DNA from: Gemmatimonadota bacterium
GTDB taxonomy: Bacteria; Gemmatimonadota; Gemmatimonadetes; Palauibacterales; Palauibacteraceae
DNA length: 46,981 nucleotides
Reading direction: 5' to 3'
Assembly: GCA_022825725.1 (NCBI GenBank)
Contig: JAJDWE010000023.1
Coordinates: 1-46,981, forward strand
The notes beneath the pieces were generated by a model, which was not told the origin of the DNA, searched no databases, and was given only the letters and a program-made list of their open reading frames with translations. Shown piece after piece: positions 35,049 to 42,829 of the stretch. The position numbers and the translations under genes were made by a program. How positions within the stretch are numbered: position 1 is the stretch's first letter; each line of letters opens with the position of its first letter.

Positions 35049-35959
35049 CGGCCCGCTTCCGCCATGCTCGCCTCGATCGAGGCCCGGATCGCCTTCACCG
35101 TCTCCTCGACCCGGAAGCCGAGCAGCTTCTTGCCCGTGGCGATCGCCTCCTCCTTCGGGGCGATCGGGACGCCGTTGATGCTCGCCCGGCCGGCAGCCAC
35201 GCGCTCGTCGTAGCGCACCATCGTCGGGTCCTCGACCATCATGATCGCGGTGATGACGAAGTCGTCGTGGATCCCTTCGGGGTCCGTCTCGAAGATGCCG
35301 AGTTCGGTGTTCATCCAGTCGTGGACATCGCGGTAGCGGTAGAACTCGGGAATGAAGTGCGCCTGCGCGTCGTACCAGCGCTCGTTCAGGCGGGCGGCGA
35401 CCGCCTCCATGCCCGATTGGTTCCCGCCGCTGTCGCCGAAGAGGATGACGTGCTCGAACCCGTGCGCCTTGAGGCTCGACGCCACGTCATCGAGTACCGC
35501 CTCGAACGTCTCCTGCCGGAGGCTGATCGTCCCCGGATACCGCATGTGCCCGGACGGCTCGTCGATGTCGCCCTCGGGCACGAGCTTGATGATCGGCGCG
35601 CAGAGGGCGTTCCCGAGTTCGCGGGCCACCCCCTCGCAGGCGCCCTGGAGCACGTAGTTGTGCTTGCCGGTGGCGAGGTACGGGCCGTTCTGCTCGATGC
35701 CGCCCGTCGTGATGATCGCGGTGGTCTTCCCGGCCGCCATCGCGTCCCGGACCTCCATCCACGTCATCTCCTCGATCCACACCGTGTCGAACGCCTCGAT
35801 CGGCCGCTCGGATACGAGTTCTTCCTGCACCTGGCGCTCACGCTCGGCGGCCATCCGGGCCCGCTCCTCGGGCGTCATGTTCCGCTGCTGTCCGGCCAGA
35901 GCCGTAGCGGAGACCGCGAACAGCGCGATCAGGGGGAGGATCAATCGGGACTGTCTCAT
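35045..35959 (-). CDS. Exported creatininase-family amidohydrolase
   Basis: A 304-residue protein with a signal peptide (residues 1-23, ending ALAGQ) and a creatininase domain. Metal-site motifs include the Glu and His in GGIEQNGPYLATGKHN, EGDIDEPSGHMRYPGT and the loop LFGDSGGNQSGM. Family members hydrolyse cyclic amides such as creatinine or related pterin/flavin intermediates; here an exported version acts on an unknown substrate. ATG 35959 was preferred over 35998 because it begins the signal peptide and follows GAGGT. It heads a minus-strand run with the two genes at 34206 and 32765, and is divergent from the MBL gene, 151 nt away. Confidence 0.88.
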   Translation of the reverse strand: MRQSRLILPLIALFAVSATALAGQQRNMTPEERARMAAERERQVQEELVSERPIEAFDTVWIEEMTWMEVRDAMAAGKTTAIITTGGIEQNGPYLATGKHNYVLQGACEGVARELGNALCAPIIKLVPEGDIDEPSGHMRYPGTISLRQETFEAVLDDVASSLKAHGFEHVILFGDSGGNQSGMEAVAARLNERWYDAQAHFIPEFYRYRDVHDWMNTELGIFETDPEGIHDDFVITAIMMVEDPTMVRYDERVAAGRASINGVPIAPKEEAIATGKKLLGFRVEETVKAIRASIEASMAEAGR

Positions 35960-36110
35960 GGCAAACCTCGTTTCCGCAGCATGGAAGATCGACGACAACT
36001 CCCAACGCTAGCATATCCCGTCCCACCCGGACCAGACCGGCCGGGTCTGGCGGGTTGCACCCTCGATGGGAGAAGATTCGGATCAGGTTCTCTCCCTCCC
36101 GGAGGCAAGC

Positions 36111-37121
36111 ATGGTTCGGCGCACTTCCCATCGGGTGTCCTGGCTCGCTCTTCCTTTACTCGCCGCCTGCGGTGCGCCCGGCGAGACCTCCCCGGAAGCC
36201 GCGGTCCAGGCCGCGGCGGCGGGGCTGGAGACGTCTGACCCCTACGTGCACGGGTTCACCGACGCGGATTACCCACGCGTGATCGAGGTCGCGCAGGACG
36301 TGTACGCGTACGAGCAGATCCACCCGACGGGGGGCGAGATCATCACGACGGTGAGCCTCATTGTCATCACGCCGGACGGGGTGCTCGTCGCGGACGGGCA
36401 GGAGAACCCCGAGGAGACGCAGCGGCTCGTCGACACGATCGCCGGGATGACGGACCGGCCGATCACGCACGTCGTCGTCGCCTCGGACCACGGGGACCAC
36501 ACGGGCGGCAACTCCGCCTTCCCCTCGGGGGCTCGCTTCCTCGCGCATCCCACCTCCGCGGCGATTCTGGAGGAGAGCGCGGTGAACCCGAACCGGCCCG
36601 AGGGCGCGCCGCCGGTCATCGTCCCGACGGAGATCGTGGGCGAGAATACGGTGCTCGAACTCGGCGGACGCGAGATCCATATCCTCCACCTCGGCCGCGC
36701 GCACACGGGCGGGGACCTCGTCGTGTACGTGCCGGACGGGAAGGTGCTGTTCATGAGCGAGACGTACCTGAAGCACATCTTCCCGGCGATGCGTTCCGCG
36801 TATCCCTCGGAGTGGGTGGCGATGCTGGACCGCGCGCTCGAGATGGACGTGGATATCTACATCCCCGGACACGGGGTGATGGAGTCGCCGGAGATCCTCG
36901 AAGCGGGGCTCGTGTCGTTCCGCGAAGCGGTGCAGCGGGTCGTGGAGGAAGCGACGCGATTCCACGGCGATGGGCTGAGCGCGGAGGAAGCGGCGGAGGC
37001 GGCAACGTTCGGCGCCATCGAGGAATGGTCGCTCCGGGACAGCCAGAAGCCGCGTGCGATTCAGCGCGTCTACCTGGAACTGAACGGATATCTGGAACTG
37101 AACGGAGAGTTGCGGGGATGA
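36111..37121 (+). CDS. MBL-fold lipoprotein with altered metal ligands
   Basis: A 336-residue lipoprotein with a lipobox LAAC near residue 20. The metallo-beta-lactamase fold is clear, but the canonical HxHxDH motif reads SDHGDH, with Ser in place of the first His. Other motifs are GRAHTGGDLVVY, MSETYLK (where an Asp ligand is usual) and PGHG. The family (SoxH/quinoprotein-relay type) hydrolyses esters, lactams or thioesters, but the lost ligand means metal binding may differ. The ATG at 36111 follows GGAGG; an in-frame ATG at 36066 would add 15 residues before the signal peptide. It heads a coupled operon: its TGA overlaps the next ATG. Confidence 0.85.
   Translation: MVRRTSHRVSWLALPLLAACGAPGETSPEAAVQAAAAGLETSDPYVHGFTDADYPRVIEVAQDVYAYEQIHPTGGEIITTVSLIVITPDGVLVADGQENPEETQRLVDTIAGMTDRPITHVVVASDHGDHTGGNSAFPSGARFLAHPTSAAILEESAVNPNRPEGAPPVIVPTEIVGENTVLELGGREIHILHLGRAHTGGDLVVYVPDGKVLFMSETYLKHIFPAMRSAYPSEWVAMLDRALEMDVDIYIPGHGVMESPEILEAGLVSFREAVQRVVEEATRFHGDGLSAEEAAEAATFGAIEEWSLRDSQKPRAIQRVYLELNGYLELNGELRG
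37071..37106 (+). repeat. 18-bp tandem duplication at MBL gene 3' end
   Basis: Two adjacent 18-nt copies (37071-37088 and 37089-37106) differ at one base and encode YLELNG twice, just before the stop codon. It is a small recent in-frame duplication in the C-terminal tail. Confidence 0.8.
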
Positions 37122-39256
37122 GCACGCGGAACAGCAACAGCAGGGGCCTGGGCACCGGGGGACGAAGGGGTCGGGTGGCCGGACTCGCCGCGGCGGTGGC
37201 TGGCTTCGCGCTCAGCGCCGCAGTGCTCCAGGCGCAGTCGCACGTGACCGTGGACATCGGGGCCCGGGATCCCGCCTTCTCGCCGGACGGGTCGACGATC
37301 GCCGTCTCCATCCTGGGGAAGATCTGGACCCTTCCCGCCGAGGGGGGCGCGGCGCGCCAGCTCACGGACGGCGCCTCGTGGGACACGCGCCCCGCCTGGT
37401 CGCCCGACGGCCGCTTCCTCGCCTACGCCGCGAGAACCCGGCAGGGGGCGGACATCCTCGTGCGAAACATGGCGACGGGGGGCGTCCGCTTCCTGCACCA
37501 CGTTCCGGGATCCGTCGGGCACATGCAGTTCCATCCGGACGGAAGCCGGCTTTTCTTCGTGGACGACCGCTCGCAGTACGAGGCGCACGTGTGGCGGATC
37601 CCGCTGGCGGGCGGAGAGGCGGAGCAGATCACGCACACGCGGAACTGGCACGAGTGGTCGTTCGCCCTCTCGCCGGACGGGAGCCGGGTCCTCCTCGAGA
37701 CGGGGCGTTTCGACGGCACGGACCTGTACGAACTCGACCTGGAGGCGATGTCGCTCGACCAGGTCACGGACACGCCGGAGCGGGAGATGGCCGTGGCGTG
37801 GAGCGCGGATGGGACGCGACGGGCGCACGTGATGACGCACAACGGTCTCGATCAACTCGTGGTGTCCGAGCCCGGGCAACAGCAGCTGTTGGCGAGCGCC
37901 TTCGACCAGAAGCAGCTCGCGTTCCACCCCTCCGGCGATTGGCTGCTCGTCCTCGGGGGGCGGCGGATGCAGCGGCTGGACCTGGGGAGCGGCGAGTTCA
38001 CTCCGATCCCCTTCGAGGCCCGGTTCGAGGTCGCCGGGGATCCCGCCGACGATCTGCTGATCACGAACGTCCGCCTCTTCGACGGCACGGGCGACGAGGC
38101 GGTTGCGGTTGCGGCGGTGCTCGTCCGCGACGGGCGGATCGCCGAAGTACGAACCGGCGAAGACGCGGCGATCCCGGATGTGGGGCCGGGCACGCCGGTC
38201 ATCGAGGGTGGCGGCCGCATGCTGCTTCCGGGGCTGATGGACAACCACTACCACTACTGGCAGCCCCTCGCCGGCGCGGACCTGCTGGCCGCCGGAATCA
38301 CCGCGATCCGCGACCCGGGCTCGGCGATCCAGGACGCGATGGACTTCAAGGACGCGGTGCGGCTGGGCGTGCTGGCCGGCCCGGACGTGTACACCGCCGG
38401 CCCGCTGATCGACGGACCCGCAGGCTACCACCCGCTGGTCGACGTGAGCATCGACGACCCCGCGGCCGCCCCGGCGCTCGTCCGCGCGCTCAAGGATCAG
38501 GGCGTGGATCTGCTCAAGGCGTACTTCCTGCTCGACCCGGATGTGCTCGCCGCCGTCGTGGCCGAGGCGCGCGTCCAGGGGTTGCCGGTCACGGGACACA
38601 TCGGCGTACGCACGAGCTGGCGGCAGGCGATCGAGGCCGGGATCAGCGGGTTCAACCACATCCGGGTGTGGCGCGACTTCCTGCCCGCGGAGATCCAGGT
38701 CGACGGCCGGGACATGTCGCTCGACGGCGGCCGGAACCCCGTCGGCCGCATGCAGGCGGACTGGCGGGAGATCGATCCGGCGAGCCCCGAGGTCACGTCT
38801 CTCCTCGAACTCATGGCGGAGACGGAGACGGGACTCGACCCCACGCTCTACATCCAGGAGATCGAGGACAGCGACCGCGCGCGCTTCTCGCTCCCGGAAT
38901 TCCACACCGCCCGGCAGGCGTACGAGCGCATGGGCGAATTCGTGCGCCGCGCCGTCGAGGCCGGAGTCCCGCTCCTCGCGGGCACGGACAACGTCGGGCT
39001 GTTCAACGAACTCGAGGCGTACGCGCAGGCCGGCGTGCCGAACGCCGCGATCCTGCGGGCCGCGACGGCGAACGGCGCGCGCTGGCTCGGGAAGGAGGAC
39101 GACTTCGGGACCGTGGAGCCGGGGCGGCGCGCACACCTGATCCTCGTGGACGGAGATCCGCTGGCGGACATCGCCGACTTGCGGAACATCGATCTCGTCG
39201 TGAAGGACGGCGTGATCGTCTTCGGCGGCCCGCCGGCGGAGCCGCTGGTCCCGTGA
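37118..39256 (+). CDS. Exported PD40-propeller amidohydrolase
   Basis: A 712-residue protein with an N-terminal signal segment (residues 18-40). A TolB/PD40-type beta-propeller follows (SPDGSTIAVS, SPDGRFLAYAA, SPDGSRVLLE; about residues 45-310), then an amidohydrolase domain (about 315-700). The domain has MDNHYHYW (H-x-H metal pair), LKAYFLL, TGHIGV, FNHIRVW and the late Asp in LAGTDNVG. The combination occurs in exported peptidase-like hydrolases of environmental bacteria; the substrate is unknown. The ATG overlaps the upstream stop as ATGA, and its own stop overlaps the next start as GTGA. Confidence 0.9.
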   Translation: MSTRNSNSRGLGTGGRRGRVAGLAAAVAGFALSAAVLQAQSHVTVDIGARDPAFSPDGSTIAVSILGKIWTLPAEGGAARQLTDGASWDTRPAWSPDGRFLAYAARTRQGADILVRNMATGGVRFLHHVPGSVGHMQFHPDGSRLFFVDDRSQYEAHVWRIPLAGGEAEQITHTRNWHEWSFALSPDGSRVLLETGRFDGTDLYELDLEAMSLDQVTDTPEREMAVAWSADGTRRAHVMTHNGLDQLVVSEPGQQQLLASAFDQKQLAFHPSGDWLLVLGGRRMQRLDLGSGEFTPIPFEARFEVAGDPADDLLITNVRLFDGTGDEAVAVAAVLVRDGRIAEVRTGEDAAIPDVGPGTPVIEGGGRMLLPGLMDNHYHYWQPLAGADLLAAGITAIRDPGSAIQDAMDFKDAVRLGVLAGPDVYTAGPLIDGPAGYHPLVDVSIDDPAAAPALVRALKDQGVDLLKAYFLLDPDVLAAVVAEARVQGLPVTGHIGVRTSWRQAIEAGISGFNHIRVWRDFLPAEIQVDGRDMSLDGGRNPVGRMQADWREIDPASPEVTSLLELMAETETGLDPTLYIQEIEDSDRARFSLPEFHTARQAYERMGEFVRRAVEAGVPLLAGTDNVGLFNELEAYAQAGVPNAAILRAATANGARWLGKEDDFGTVEPGRRAHLILVDGDPLADIADLRNIDLVVKDGVIVFGGPPAEPLVP

Positions 39257-40032
39257 TCGACCCCATCGCAGCGGGCACGATCGGGGCCGTCGCCGTCGAC
39301 GTGATCGCCCTCGCGGCGCCGCAGGTGGAGCCGGCGGGCGGGCTCCTCCCGGCGCTCTCCGACAACCCGTTTCTCGCGCTCGGCGCGCTCTTCGGGGCGG
39401 GCGTCCTCACGAGCACGAACCCGTGCATCTGGCCGATGATCCCGATCACGTTCTCGGTCATCTCGGGGACGGCGGGCGAGGGTCAGCCGCGAAAGCGCAC
39501 CATCGGCCTCACGCTCACGTACGCCTTGGGACTCTCGCTCCTCTACTCGCTGCTCGGCGTCATCGCCGGGCTCAGCGGCACCGTGCTCGGCTCGATCGGG
39601 GCGAGCTTCTGGGCGCTGTTCGCGACCGGGAACCTCCTGCTCTTCTTCTCTCTGTTCATGCTCGACGTCTTCCCGGTCCCGGTGCCGAAGCGGCTCCTGG
39701 CGTGGGCGAGCAGCCGCGGCGGCGGGTCCTACCGGGCCGTGTTTCTCCTCGGCGCGACCTCCGGCATCGTGGCCGCCCCGTGCGGCGCGCCCGCCTTCGC
39801 CGTGGTCCTCACCTGGGTCGTCGCCGAACAGGCCGGGCTCATGGGGTTCGTCTACCTGTTCACCTTCTCGATCGGCATGACCGCCGTGCTCATCGCCGTC
39901 GGACTCTTCTCCGGGACGCTCGCCGTGCTGCCGAAGTCGGGGATGTGGATGATCTGGATGAAACGGGCCGCAGCCGTCATCATGATCGGGATGGCGCAGT
40001 TCTACCTCATCCGGGCGGGATACTTCATGTGA
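39253..40032 (+). CDS. CcdA/DsbD-like thiol-redox membrane protein
   Basis: A 259-residue integral membrane protein with about six to seven membrane segments, matching the DsbD transmembrane domain/CcdA family. Two conserved intramembrane cysteines are visible in STNPCIWPM and VAAPCGAPAF, the pair that carries electrons from cytoplasmic thioredoxin across the membrane. The GTG start at 39253 overlaps the upstream stop as GTGA, and its stop overlaps the start of the thioredoxin-like gene as GTGA. The pair would supply reducing power to exported cysteine- or, if the finding below holds, selenocysteine-dependent enzymes. Confidence 0.9.
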   Translation: MIDPIAAGTIGAVAVDVIALAAPQVEPAGGLLPALSDNPFLALGALFGAGVLTSTNPCIWPMIPITFSVISGTAGEGQPRKRTIGLTLTYALGLSLLYSLLGVIAGLSGTVLGSIGASFWALFATGNLLLFFSLFMLDVFPVPVPKRLLAWASSRGGGSYRAVFLLGATSGIVAAPCGAPAFAVVLTWVVAEQAGLMGFVYLFTFSIGMTAVLIAVGLFSGTLAVLPKSGMWMIWMKRAAAVIMIGMAQFYLIRAGYFM

Positions 40033-40601
40033 ACGCGAAACCGAGACACGTCGCCACGTTCGCGGCGCGCGCGATGTTCGCCGCGCTGGCCGCGGTCGCC
40101 GGGGCTGGCCTCCTGTCGGCGGGTCCGCTCCACGCGCAGGCGGGCGCGGGGCAAGTGAGCCTCGCCACAGGGACGCAGGGGCCGAACGCCTCTCTGCAGG
40201 ATCTGGACGGCAACGAGATCCAACTCCTCGACTTCGCCGCCGGCAAGCCCACGCTCATCGAGTTCTGGGCCGCGTGGTGCGAACAGTGCGAGGGGCTGCA
40301 GCCCGAGATCGACCGGGTGCAGGCGGACTTCGGCGACCGGGTCAACGTCGTCGCGGTCGCCGTGGCCGTGGCCCAGTCGCTACGCCGCGTGCGACGTCAC
40401 GCGGAGGCGCATGGGGCGGAGTACCCCTACCTGTGGGATGCGGATGGCGCAGCGGTGCGCGCCTACTCGGCGACCACGACATCGATCGTCGTGATCCTCG
40501 ACGCGGAAGGAAAGGTGGCCTACACCGGCGTCGGCCCCGACCAGGATCTCGTCGGGGCCGTCACCGGAATCCTCTCCGATCAACAAGCCGGAGGGGACTA
40601 G
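40029..40601 (+). CDS. Exported TlpA/ResA-like thioredoxin
   Basis: A 190-residue exported protein with a signal peptide (about residues 1-38, ending PLHAQ) and a thioredoxin fold. The redox motif is WAAWCEQCEG (Cys84 and Cys87). It belongs to the TlpA/ResA group, which passes electrons to periplasmic targets. The conserved cis-proline region is atypical: ATTTSIVV, with no Pro before the strand, which may alter specificity. The GTG start at 40029 couples it to the CcdA-like gene. It converges, with only 3 nt between, on the peroxiredoxin-like gene. Confidence 0.9.
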   Translation: MNAKPRHVATFAARAMFAALAAVAGAGLLSAGPLHAQAGAGQVSLATGTQGPNASLQDLDGNEIQLLDFAAGKPTLIEFWAAWCEQCEGLQPEIDRVQADFGDRVNVVAVAVAVAQSLRRVRRHAEAHGAEYPYLWDADGAAVRAYSATTTSIVVILDAEGKVAYTGVGPDQDLVGAVTGILSDQQAGGD

Positions 40602-40604
40602 CTC

Positions 40605-41201
40605 CTACGGGTCGGCGGGCTCGGGCGTCACCTCGTCGATGATGGCGGCGAGTTCGTCGTAGGCGGCGGGATCCACCTGATTGAAGCTCGGAATCACGCC
40701 CGCGATGCGGCCGTCCGGGCCCACGACGATCACGGCGCGGCTGTCCACCGCGTTGCTGTCTCTCAACCCTCCGCCGAAGGCGACGTACGTCCCCCCGTCA
40801 TTGTCCGCGTCGCTGCCGAACAGGAAGGGGAAGTCCTCGTCCTTCAGCCATGACGCGAGTTCGTCGACCGGGTCGTTCGAGATGCCGACGAGAACCACGT
40901 TGCGGCCCTCGTTGAAAACACTTGCGTACTGATCACGGTACGCTCTCATCTGAACCGTTCAGCCACGCGTCCTGACTCTGAAGAAGAAGGCGAGGACGAC
41001 GGTCTCTCCCCGGTAGTCGCTGAGGCGGATCGGGTCCTCGAGCGCCCCGTACCGCGTCGCGCCCGGGAGCGCGAAGTCGGGCGCCATCTCGCCCACGGCG
41101 AGCAGTTGCGAGTCCTGCGCGCTCACCGGGGCCGCGCCTCCGATGGCGAGCGTTCCGGCCAGGCCCAGCGTGAGGGCGGCGGCCAGGACAAGTCTCCGCA
41201 T
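40605..41201 (-). CDS. Secreted peroxiredoxin-like selenoprotein (in-frame UGA)
   Basis: The reading frame runs from ATG 41201 (good AAAGGA upstream) to 40605, 198 residues, interrupted by a single TGA at codon 81 (40961-40959). Before it are a signal peptide (residues 1-28, ending VSAQD) and the peroxiredoxin N-terminus GEMAPDFALPGATRYG with VVLAFFFRVRTRG. After it the frame continues TVQMRAYRDQYASVF, VVLVGISNDPVDELASWL, VVGPDGRIAGVIPSF and a normal C-terminus. The TGA thus takes the place of the peroxidatic Cys in the T-x-G-C-T motif of AhpC/TSA (BCP-like) proteins. The most economical reading is selenocysteine. No other Cys is present, so a separate resolving thiol, perhaps the neighbouring thioredoxin, would be needed. 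The alternative is a TGC/TGT-to-TGA nonsense mutation that happened at exactly this residue. A SECIS-like stem-loop follows. A start at 40949 would give a fragment lacking the first half of the fold. Confidence 0.8.
40924..40943 (-). promoter_or_regulatory. SECIS-like stem-loop downstream of the UGA
   Basis: On the minus strand GCGTAC (40943-40938) and GTACGC (40929-40924) form a perfect 6-bp stem around an 8-nt loop CGTGATCA. The stem starts 15 nt after the UGA and the loop 21 nt after it. As I recall the bacterial SECIS consensus, it has an apical loop about 16-37 nt downstream of UGA and a G in the first two loop positions; both hold here. No structure prediction was run, and a 6-bp palindrome can occur by chance. 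Confidence 0.55.
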
Positions 41202-41347
41202 GTCTCGGTCCTTTCGTGCGGGTGGAAGACAGGTGGAAGAGCCATGCCGAAGGGTGGCGCGCCCCCGGCGTTCGCGCCAGAGTTGAACGACGCCTCGCCG
41301 CCGGAGGCCGAGGCCCGATGCTCACCCCGCCCTCAAGGAGGCGCCTC

Positions 41348-42823
41348 ATGACCCGTCCATTCCGAGGCCGTCCATGGCGTCGTGCCGTCGCCTGCGTCGT
41401 CGCCGTCGTGCTCGCGGCTCCCGCGTCCGGGTGCGCCCAGGGGAATGGCGATCCCGTCGACGATCCGCGCTTCGAGCAGGCGGTGGCGCTGTTCGAGGCC
41501 TGGCTCGACGCGAAGATGGCGTACGAGAAGATTCCCGGCGTTTCCGCGGCGCTCGTGCACGATCAGGACCTCGTCTGGGCCCGCGGATACGGGTACGCGC
41601 ACCGCGAGACCGGGGTCCCCGCGACCCCGTCGACGATGTACTCGGTGTGCTCGATCTCGAAGCTCTTCACCTCCATCGGCGTGATGCAGCAGCGGGACGA
41701 GGGCAAGCTGGGTCTCGACGACCCGGTCTCCAGGCACCTTCCGTGGTACGACCTCGAGCAGGTCTACCCCGACGGCCCGAACGTGAGCGTGGAGGGGATC
41801 CTCACCCACTCCTCGGGACTCCCGCGGGAGTCGGCGCACCCCTACTGGACCGGTCCCGATCACCCGTTCCCGACAGTGGACGAGATCATCGAGGGGCTCT
41901 CGGAGCAGGAGACGCTGTATCCCGGCCGCCGCTACTTCCAGTACTCCAACCTCGGCATGGCGCTGGCGGGGCAGTTGATCGAGCAGGCTTCGGGGATGGC
42001 GTATGACGAGTACATCCGGAGCCGGATCCTGGAGCCGCTGGGGATGTCGGACACGTACCCCGATATTCCCGTCGAGCACCGGGGCGGCCGCTACGCCACC
42101 GGATATTCGCGGCTCGAGCGGGACGGCGGCCGGGCCGAGGCCCCCTTCTTCCAGGCGCTGGGGATGGCGTCCGCGGCGGGGTTCGCCTCCACCGTGGAGG
42201 ATCTCGCGCGCCTCGCGTCGTGGCAGTTCCGGCTGCTGGAGAACGGAGGGACGGAGATCCTCGACGCGAACACGCTGAGGGAGATGCACCGCGTACACTG
42301 GGTCGACCCGGACTTCGACACGATGTGGGGGCTCGGGTTCGCGGTCTCGCGCCGCGATGGGGAACGCACGGTGGGCCACGGCGGGAGCTGTCCGGGCTTC
42401 CGCTCGACCTTCCAGATCCTTCCGGCGAAGAAGCTGGCGGGCACGGTGATGATGAACGCCCAGGCCAATCCCACCGACGTGTGGACGAAGATGATGGCGA
42501 CGCTCGGCGCGGCCTTCGAGGAGATCCAGAGCGATCCGGGCGGTGGGACCCCGCGCCCGGCCTCCCTGGCGGAGTACGAGGGACTCTACCAGTCCACGTG
42601 GGGAGAGTCGGTCATCCTCCGGTGGGACGATGGTCTCGCGGTCCTCGGCGTCCCGACGAACGATCCGCTCGAAGCGATGACGAAGCTGCGGCACGAGGAC
42701 GGCGATACTTTCCGGCGCATGCGGGACGACGGCGAGCCGGGAGAGGCGTACATCTTCCACCGTGAGGACGGCGCCATCGCCCGGTACAGCGTCCACGGCA
42801 ACTTCTCGAACAAGGTCCGGTAG
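41348..42823 (+). CDS. Serine hydrolase of the class C beta-lactamase/PBP fold (lipoprotein)
   Basis: A 491-residue lipoprotein (signal peptide with lipobox ASGC near residue 28). The beta-lactamase-type domain has the S-x-x-K motif SISK (Ser102 to Lys105), the Y-x-N motif YSN in YFQYSNLGMALAG, and HGG in VGHGGSCPGF. About 100 C-terminal residues form a separate beta domain. Such proteins act as D-aminopeptidases, esterases or carboxypeptidases more often than true beta-lactamases; the substrate cannot be told. ATG 41348 follows AAGGAGG. It is divergent from the peroxiredoxin-like gene (146 nt apart) and followed 6 nt later by the aminotransferase gene. Confidence 0.9.
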   Translation: MTRPFRGRPWRRAVACVVAVVLAAPASGCAQGNGDPVDDPRFEQAVALFEAWLDAKMAYEKIPGVSAALVHDQDLVWARGYGYAHRETGVPATPSTMYSVCSISKLFTSIGVMQQRDEGKLGLDDPVSRHLPWYDLEQVYPDGPNVSVEGILTHSSGLPRESAHPYWTGPDHPFPTVDEIIEGLSEQETLYPGRRYFQYSNLGMALAGQLIEQASGMAYDEYIRSRILEPLGMSDTYPDIPVEHRGGRYATGYSRLERDGGRAEAPFFQALGMASAAGFASTVEDLARLASWQFRLLENGGTEILDANTLREMHRVHWVDPDFDTMWGLGFAVSRRDGERTVGHGGSCPGFRSTFQILPAKKLAGTVMMNAQANPTDVWTKMMATLGAAFEEIQSDPGGGTPRPASLAEYEGLYQSTWGESVILRWDDGLAVLGVPTNDPLEAMTKLRHEDGDTFRRMRDDGEPGEAYIFHREDGAIARYSVHGNFSNKVR

Positions 42824-42829
42824 CGGACG

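Noticed and set aside
40605-40949. Separate 114-residue gene starting at ATG 40949
   Set aside because: It would begin inside a peroxiredoxin fold right after the active site, and it shares the frame with the signal-peptide half upstream; the two are one gene across the UGA.
41202-41347. Possible regulatory element between peroxiredoxin-like and serine hydrolase genes
   Set aside because: Apart from good ribosome-binding sites I see no palindrome, riboswitch-like structure or promoter box.
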